Of a stretch of 64,000 bases of DNA, positions 59,232 to 64,000 are shown piece by piece. The translations under genes were made by a program, and so were the position numbers. How positions within the stretch are numbered: position 1 is the stretch's first letter; each line of letters starts with the position of its first letter. The stretch is from contig JBJXDZ010000092.1 of NCBI GenBank assembly GCA_046154645.1, forward strand, positions 1-64,000, in the 5' to 3' direction. The stretch comes from Ga0077555 sp046154645 (lineage in GTDB: Bacteria; Pseudomonadota; Alphaproteobacteria; Rhizobiales; Hyphomicrobiaceae). Under the pieces are notes generated by a model. It saw only the letters and a program-made list of their open reading frames with translations. It was not told where the DNA came from and made no database searches.

Positions 59232-61481
59232 TTAAGCTACCAGTTCCGGCTTGGACAGCGGAGCGAGACTGGTCGCGACGTCGATGAGATGACCGGCACC
59301 CGCGGCACGCTCGGTGACCACGCCAATATCTGCGGCGGCGATGCCGGCAGCGGCCAAAGCCGCGAGGCACGCCTGCGCACGTGCAGCGGGAATGCCCGCC
59401 AGCAAGCCGCCCGAGGTCTGCGGGTCGAACAGGATGGCGAGGGTTCTGGCCTCGAGACCGGCGCTACCGACCTTGTCCGCCAGTGCCAGGTTCTCCGGCA
59501 GCAGCGTCGAGCCGATCCCGGTCGCTGCTAGTTCGGCAACACCCGACAGTAGGGGCAGGCGGTCAATTGTAATCGCGGCAGCACGGCCCGAGCCCTCCAG
59601 CATCTCGATCAAATGGCCAGCCAGGCCGAAGCCCGTAATGTCGGTTGCAGCTGTCGCAGCATGGTTAGCCAGCACGCGGGACGCCACACCGTTGGTTGCG
59701 CGCATGCTGGCGATGGCTGCTGCCACATCACGGGCGTGGGCCCGGCCGCGCATCCATGCCGCAAACAGAATGCCGGTGCCGAGCGGCTTGGTCAGGATCA
59801 GGTGGTCGCCGACCGCCAGGCCGCCTTTGCGCAACACACGCTGGCGCGGCACGGCACCGGACACGAAGAAGCCGACAGAAAGCTCCGCGCCCTCGCTCGA
59901 GTGACCGCCAACCAACGCTACCTGCTCGCGGTCGAAGACCGCGCGGGCGCCAGCCATCAGCTGGAAGAGGTCGTCTTCGCTGGGCTTGGCATCGGCATGC
60001 GGCAGCACGGCGACGGCCAAGGCATGGTCGGGACGGCCGCCCTTGGCGAAGATATCACTGAGTGCGTGTGCCGCCGCGATCTCGCCCATGACGAAGGGCT
60101 CTGGCCAGATGGCGCGGAAAAAGTCGACGCTTTCGAGCCGCAAGTCCTTGGCCCCAAGATCGAGCAGCGCTGCGTCGTCGCCGGGCGCGAGATCGACGAT
60201 CGCGGCGGTGTCGGAAGCAGCCGGCAAACGCAGCAGTGCACGCGCCAGCGTGACGGGGCCGATCTTGGCGGCGCATCCGCCGCAGCGCATCTCGTTGTCG
60301 GCAGTCTCGTCACCGTCGCGCGACGCCATCGCCGGCAACTTGTTGAAGCGATCCATAAAGGCGCGGTCGATGCGGTCCTTCCATGTCCAGGCCCACCGCC
60401 CGGTCGCCGCAAACGTGCCGCGCGCAGCGATCGCCTGCTTGTCTCCGAGCGAGAGCAGTGTGAGGAATTGCCGTTGCGGCCTGAATGGTTGCGCGGCCTG
60501 TCCGTTAACGCGACGGCGCAGATTGTCGGTCAGCGGCGGCCCCTGGCGTACGGCGAACACACCAGCTTTCTCGCGCACGTGCTCTGTCACCGTTGCACAA
60601 TCGCCGACCGCGAACACATCGTCGTCGTCGAGCACTTGCAAGGTGGGGCGCACGGCAATGAAACCACGCGGATCAAGCGGTAAACCTGCGGTCGCGAACC
60701 AGGCCGGCGGCGCGGCTTTCGTGGTCACGAGCACGGCGTCAGCCGGCACGCGGTTGCCGCTCGTCAAGACGATGTGCTCGGCCGTGATCTCCACCGCGCT
60801 ATCGCTCTCGATGACGGTGATGTGGCGCTCTGCAAGGGCTTTGCGACCAAGTCTCTGGGCGCGAACATTGTGCGTCGGCAACACGCCGCCGCTGCCGATG
60901 AGCGTGAATGTGAAGGCTTCCGGCGCGAGCCCGCGGCTCTTGGCCTCGTCAAGCAGGCGATGCCGCAATGCCAGCACCAGCTCAAAGCCCGCCGCGCCAG
61001 TCCCGACCACGGCGATGCGGCGTGGACCATCAACTTGAAGCGCACGCGAAAGCAGCGCCTGCCACTTGGGCGCAAACAGCGAGACGGGCTTGACCGCAAT
61101 CGCGTATTTCTCGGCACCTCGAATGTCACCAAGCGACGGCGTGATGCCGGTATCGAACGAGACCACGTCGTAGCCGACTGGCGGCCGATCGTGGAGGAGG
61201 ATCCGCCGGGCGCCGCGATCGATGCCGACCGCCTCGCCGTGAATGAGGCGTACGCCCGCACGCTGAGCGAGCCGTACCAGATCGATGTGGCAATCATCGA
61301 GCGAATAGTGTCCGGCCACATGCCCGGGCAGCATGCCCGAATAAGGCGCATCCAGCTCCTTCGCGATCAGCGTTACGCCGAGGCCAGGCTCGGGCCGCAT
61401 GGCGAGTGCACGTAGCACAAACACGTGCGCATGGCCGCCACCAATCAGCACCAGGCGCTTGCGTACCGGGCTAACGTGCAT
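59232..61481 (-). CDS. selD: Fusion of FAD/NAD(P)-dependent oxidoreductase and selenide, water dikinase
   Basis: A 749-residue two-domain protein. Residues 1-~375 form an NDH-2-like flavoprotein (GGGHAHV, VVGTGAAG, AVGDCA). Residues ~395-749 form SelD, which makes selenophosphate from selenide and ATP. Catalytic Cys403 and Lys406 lie in RCGGCAAKIGP, matching E. coli Cys17/Lys20. ITGFGLAGHL and DPQTSGGLLAG are typical SelD segments. Such fusions are known and may couple redox chemistry of selenium to selenophosphate synthesis. SelA, SelB and tRNA-Sec are not in the window. Confidence 0.93.
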   Translation of the reverse strand: MHVSPVRKRLVLIGGGHAHVFVLRALAMRPEPGLGVTLIAKELDAPYSGMLPGHVAGHYSLDDCHIDLVRLAQRAGVRLIHGEAVGIDRGARRILLHDRPPVGYDVVSFDTGITPSLGDIRGAEKYAIAVKPVSLFAPKWQALLSRALQVDGPRRIAVVGTGAAGFELVLALRHRLLDEAKSRGLAPEAFTFTLIGSGGVLPTHNVRAQRLGRKALAERHITVIESDSAVEITAEHIVLTSGNRVPADAVLVTTKAAPPAWFATAGLPLDPRGFIAVRPTLQVLDDDDVFAVGDCATVTEHVREKAGVFAVRQGPPLTDNLRRRVNGQAAQPFRPQRQFLTLLSLGDKQAIAARGTFAATGRWAWTWKDRIDRAFMDRFNKLPAMASRDGDETADNEMRCGGCAAKIGPVTLARALLRLPAASDTAAIVDLAPGDDAALLDLGAKDLRLESVDFFRAIWPEPFVMGEIAAAHALSDIFAKGGRPDHALAVAVLPHADAKPSEDDLFQLMAGARAVFDREQVALVGGHSSEGAELSVGFFVSGAVPRQRVLRKGGLAVGDHLILTKPLGTGILFAAWMRGRAHARDVAAAIASMRATNGVASRVLANHAATAATDITGFGLAGHLIEMLEGSGRAAAITIDRLPLLSGVAELAATGIGSTLLPENLALADKVGSAGLEARTLAILFDPQTSGGLLAGIPAARAQACLAALAAAGIAAADIGVVTERAAGAGHLIDVATSLAPLSKPELVA

Positions 61482-61868
61482 CTTCCCGGCCCATCCTTAC
61501 AGTCGGCAAAAGCATCTCGTCGAACGGCGGCGCCGCGTCCAGGCATGGATTGGCCGCGACGCGGATCAGCTAGCGCGTTGCGGCCAAGGAACTCTCAGCC
61601 AGCATCGGTCGGCGGCAGTGTAGGCCGGCGCGGTGCGAGCATGAAGGGGACTTGCGCCGGTGACTTAGGCTGGGGGCCGTCGACGCCGCAAGAGGCTTAG
61701 CCATCACGGCGGCATCACAAACGATTGAATGCGAAACGCAGCGGTCTATATTTACATCAAATCGAACATCGTTTAGAACTATCTCCAGCACCCGACGATG
61801 GCGATAGCAAACGCCTTCAACCCTTCCACCCACAGGCCCTGACCCGAACCATGCAAAGGATTTTTCCC
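61482..61868. other. Divergent intergenic region selD / small secreted protein
   Basis: 387 bp. The right half is AT-richer than its surroundings and includes the candidate promoter at 61725-61752. No gene was found. Confidence 0.45.
61725..61752 (+). promoter_or_regulatory. Candidate sigma-70 promoter
   Basis: TTGAAT at 61725-61730, a 16-base spacer, then TATATT at 61747-61752, about 117 bp upstream of the small secreted protein gene. Confidence 0.45.
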
Positions 61869-62081
61869 ATGAAAGCGCTCGCCGCCGCTCTGCTCGCCCT
61901 CGGTGTTTTCTCAACTGCCGCCAGCGCCCAATGGTGCCCGCCAGGCCAAGGCTACGGCCAGCAGCATCCGAGCCACGGTCGCATGACCAGCCCCATCCGC
62001 AAGCCACAGCCCCCCGCTGCTGGTCCCGAGACCCCCGCCGAACCAGCTCCGGCTCCTGTCGAGCCTGTGCCGCAGAAGTAA
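61869..62081 (+). CDS. Small exported Pro-rich protein
   Basis: A 70-residue protein. The signal peptide (about 1-20, ending AASA) is followed by a short mature part: QWCPPGQGYGQQHPSHG then a Pro/Ala-rich tail. No domain is recognisable. ATG at 61869 has AAAGGA 8 bases upstream; an ATG at 61851 is an alternative. A strong terminator follows at 62154. Confidence 0.65.
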   Translation: MKALAAALLALGVFSTAASAQWCPPGQGYGQQHPSHGRMTSPIRKPQPPAAGPETPAEPAPAPVEPVPQK

Positions 62082-62153
62082 CTGCCGCCTCTACCCTCCC
62101 TCGATCCATCCCGATTTCCTCCCCTGACGTTTATGGCAAGGCATGGCGACCTC

Positions 62154-62188
62154 GGTCTGTAGGAGCAACCCTCCTGCAGACCCTTTTT
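62154..62188 (+). terminator. Rho-independent terminator
   Basis: A 12-bp stem with one G-U pair (62154-62165 with 62171-62182), 5-base loop and five T residues at 62184-62188. It ends the small exported protein transcript, so yqgE has its own promoter. Confidence 0.85.
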
Positions 62189-62269
62189 GTGTCCCGATTG
62201 ACGCCCGCATGCGTGCAATCCGTCGCACGCCCTTCACAGCTCCCCGCCTTCGACGCTAAGCTTGCGGTC

Positions 62270-62884
62270 ATGAAACCCAAACGCCGATCCAGGAAAAGTC
62301 CGGGCGAAGGCTCCCTCGAGGGGCAATTGCTGCTCGCGATGCCGAACATGACCGACAAGCGCTTTCAGCGCTCCGTGATCTACATGTGCAGCCACACCCC
62401 TGACAGCGCCATGGGATTGATCATCAATCAGCGCGCCAATGGTGTCACCTTCCCGGGCCTGCTGAAACAGCTGAAGATCATCGGCGACGAGGCCGAAGAT
62501 TCCCTGTCCCCCGATGTGATGCGCATGTCGGTGCACGTCGGCGGGCCGGTTTCGACCCAGCAAGGCTTCGTGCTGCACAGCGCCGACTACTTCGCAGCCT
62601 CGGCCTCGCAGCGCATCGACAGCAGCTTCTGCCTGACCGCCACCATCGACATTCTGCGCGCCATTTCCGAAGGCAACGGTCCTGACAAGGCTATTCTTGC
62701 CCTCGGCTATTCCGGCTGGTCGGCAGGCCAGCTCGAGAGCGAGATCCAGGCCAACGGCTGGTTGCACTGCCCGGCCGATCCTGAGATCGTTTTCAGCCCC
62801 GATCTGGAGCTCAAGTACGAGCGCGCTTTGTTCACGATCGGCGTCGACCTGTCCCATCTTGTCAGCGAAGCCGGCCACGCCTGA
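62270..62884 (+). CDS. YqgE/AlgH-family protein
   Basis: A 204-residue protein. Family signatures are GQLLLAMPNMTDKRFQRSVIYMCSH, GLIINQ, VHVGGPV and ALGYSGWSAGQLE. Structures exist but no biochemical function is established; AlgH in Pseudomonas affects alginate regulation. The start at 62270 (MKPKRRSRK) adds a basic N-terminal extension. Confidence 0.92.
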   Translation: MKPKRRSRKSPGEGSLEGQLLLAMPNMTDKRFQRSVIYMCSHTPDSAMGLIINQRANGVTFPGLLKQLKIIGDEAEDSLSPDVMRMSVHVGGPVSTQQGFVLHSADYFAASASQRIDSSFCLTATIDILRAISEGNGPDKAILALGYSGWSAGQLESEIQANGWLHCPADPEIVFSPDLELKYERALFTIGVDLSHLVSEAGHA

Positions 62885-62963
62885 AGCCGTGTCCCGTCAT
62901 GGCGCCGCATCCTTCGCCGGCGCTCGACTACCGAAGGGTGCAAGGGCTTAAGCGGCTGAAAAA

Positions 62964-62991
62964 TTGTATTTCGATAATTCTGGAAGTACAA
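62964..62991. promoter_or_regulatory. Candidate ArsR operator
   Basis: TTGTA (62964-62968) and TACAA (62987-62991) flank an imperfect palindrome around ATAATTCTGG. It directly adjoins a TTGACA (-35-like, 62992-62997) before arsR, as in autoregulated ArsR operators. Confidence 0.55.
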
Positions 62992-63027
62992 TTGACATCT
63001 CGACCCGCATGCGGCATCCTCACCCGC

Positions 63028-63351
63028 ATGAGAATCGATGACGCAGCCGCCCGCCTGGAAGCCTTGGGGAATCCGACCCGCCTCAGAATCTTCCGCGCCC
63101 TCGTCCGCGCTGGAGATGCCGGCCTCAGTGTCGGCAAGCTTCAGTCAAAACTGGACGTCGCGCCGTCAACGCTCTCGCATCACCTCAAAACCATGCTGAT
63201 CGTCGACCTCATCGCCCAGGAACGGCAATCGACGACACTGATTTGCCGCGCCAACTATGCCGTGATGCGCTCCCTGCTAGATTTCCTGGTTGAGGAATGC
63301 TGCAGTGAAACCGCCTGCGCTACGCCGGAAGCTCAAGTCAAAGTCGCCTGA
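63028..63351 (+). CDS. arsR: ArsR-family As(III)-responsive repressor
   Basis: A 107-residue winged-helix repressor. The recognition region is LDVAPSTLSHHLKTM. The likely arsenite site is C-terminal: Cys91, Cys92 and Cys97 (CCSETAC), close to the CC-x5-C trio of Acidithiobacillus ArsR and unlike the N-terminal ELCVC type. An operator-like dyad lies 37 bp upstream and the gene is followed by a flavoprotein. No Shine-Dalgarno precedes the ATG at 63028, and a -35/-10 pairing would start the mRNA near it, so a leaderless transcript is possible. Confidence 0.9.
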   Translation: MRIDDAAARLEALGNPTRLRIFRALVRAGDAGLSVGKLQSKLDVAPSTLSHHLKTMLIVDLIAQERQSTTLICRANYAVMRSLLDFLVEECCSETACATPEAQVKVA

Positions 63352-63393
63352 AGATTTCCCCGGAATTTCGAACATGCCGGAAGGACCGAACAA

Positions 63394-64000
63394 ATGAATG
63401 ACGCAGCTGCAAAATCGATTGCCATCATAGGCGCCGGTCCTGTCGGACTTGCCGCCGCCGCCCACGCGCTCGAACGTGGGCTCAATCCCATTGTCCTCGA
63501 AGCCGGCGCCGACATCGGCCATGCCGTACGGCAGTGGGGCCATGTGCGCATGTTTTCTCCGTGGGAGTACAACATTGACCAGGCTGCGGAGCGCCTGCTG
63601 CGCACCACCGGTTGGAATGCTCCGCCTCCGCACGCTTACCCGACGGGGGGCGATCTGGTTGCAAGCTATTTGGAGCCCTTGGCCCACCGCACGTCACTCG
63701 AACCGCACATCCGCACCGAGGCGCGTGTGACGTCGATCAGTCGCGTGGGTTTTGACAAGGTCAAGTCGCAGGGCCGCGCCGCCGCACCGTTCGAGATCCG
63801 CTATCAAAACGGGGCTGGCCCGAAATCCGTGCGGGTCGACGCGGTGATCGATGCCTCCGGTACCTGGTTCACCCCTAATGCGGCCGGTGCCAACGGCCTC
63901 GATGCCATCGGTGAAACCGGCGGGGCGCGTCACGTCGCCTACGCCATGCCGGACGTACTTGGCGCTGCGCGCCCCCGCTATGCCGGAAAGACGGTGGCCG
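63394..64000 (+). CDS. FAD-dependent oxidoreductase, C-terminally cut by the window
   Basis: 202 codons are visible, running off the right edge. The N-terminal dinucleotide motif is IIGAGPVGLAAA, followed by LEAGADIGHAVRQWGHVRMF and a conserved WEYNID segment, then a second glycine-poor region ending DASGTW. This matches flavin monooxygenase-like proteins found beside arsR (ArsO-like). The start has an AAGGA Shine-Dalgarno at 63380. A role in arsenic detoxification is inferred from position only. Confidence 0.85.
   Translation, partial: MNDAAAKSIAIIGAGPVGLAAAAHALERGLNPIVLEAGADIGHAVRQWGHVRMFSPWEYNIDQAAERLLRTTGWNAPPPHAYPTGGDLVASYLEPLAHRTSLEPHIRTEARVTSISRVGFDKVKSQGRAAAPFEIRYQNGAGPKSVRVDAVIDASGTWFTPNAAGANGLDAIGETGGARHVAYAMPDVLGAARPRYAGKTVA

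Noticed and set aside
61764..61779. GAAC-N8-GAAC resembling an alphaproteobacterial LexA box
   Set aside because: The LexA consensus needs a 7-base spacer; here it is 8.
1..64000. Prophage, insertion sequence, CRISPR array, rRNA or tRNA genes
   Set aside because: I looked for transposase/integrase motifs, regular repeats with spacers and tRNA cloverleaves and found none that hold up.

Overview
The window is a 64 kb, gene-dense, GC-rich stretch of chromosome with about 65 protein genes. I see no rRNA, tRNA, CRISPR array, insertion sequence or prophage. The gene content points to an alphaproteobacterium of the Hyphomicrobiales (Rhizobiales) type: an Irr-like Fur regulator divergent from fabA-fabB-fabI, lysC followed by ptsP (EI-Ntr), lipid A genes in the order lpxD-fabZ-lpxA-lpxI-lpxB with LpxI rather than LpxH, ispH-thrB-rnhA, a SelD fused to a flavoprotein, and a full-consensus CtrA box. 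The genus cannot be fixed from sequence alone.

Layout. 1-11.7 kb is acyl-CoA and carbon metabolism: a thiolase-like protein with its Zn-ribbon/OB partner, an alpha/beta hydrolase with an altered nucleophile, a two-subunit CoA-transferase, rlmH, two MFS transporters, a crotonase, a ThDP-dependent enzyme and a NIPSNAP protein. 12-15 kb holds envelope or structural unknowns: a CAP-domain lipoprotein, a tryptophan-rich low-complexity protein and a RodZ-like membrane protein. 14.8-18.6 kb carries ptsP and lysC. 19-25 kb carries irr/fabABI, a Cys-rich secreted protein and murI. 24.7-37 kb is mixed: a Cu-type P-ATPase, two GSTs, a CREST-type membrane hydrolase, queA, a YbdK-like ligase, YceI, an SDR and a beta-barrel protein.

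37-43 kb holds gor and rpiA, translationally coupled behind a ParE/RelE-type toxin-antitoxin pair, then a succinate-semialdehyde dehydrogenase, a cyclase-family protein and gph. 43.6-48.7 kb is the lipid A block, with an enlarged LpxI. 48.9-51 kb has two outer-membrane beta-barrel genes. 51.2-58.2 kb holds parC, a CheY-like regulator, ispH-thrB-rnhA and rpsD. 58.4-64 kb holds an RraA-like protein, the flavoprotein-SelD fusion, yqgE, an As(III)-type arsR with its operator, and a flavoprotein cut by the window edge.

The region looks like ordinary core chromosome with scattered oddities rather than a genomic island. The best leads are a toxin-antitoxin-rpiA-gor stack in which every junction is a 4-bp overlap, an LpxI with a second degenerate C-terminal domain, a 250-residue protein with 22 tryptophans, start-region hairpins at murI and at the CREST gene, a shared 25-bp element upstream of two unrelated genes, and thiolase, hydrolase and crotonase homologues that lack their textbook catalytic residues.
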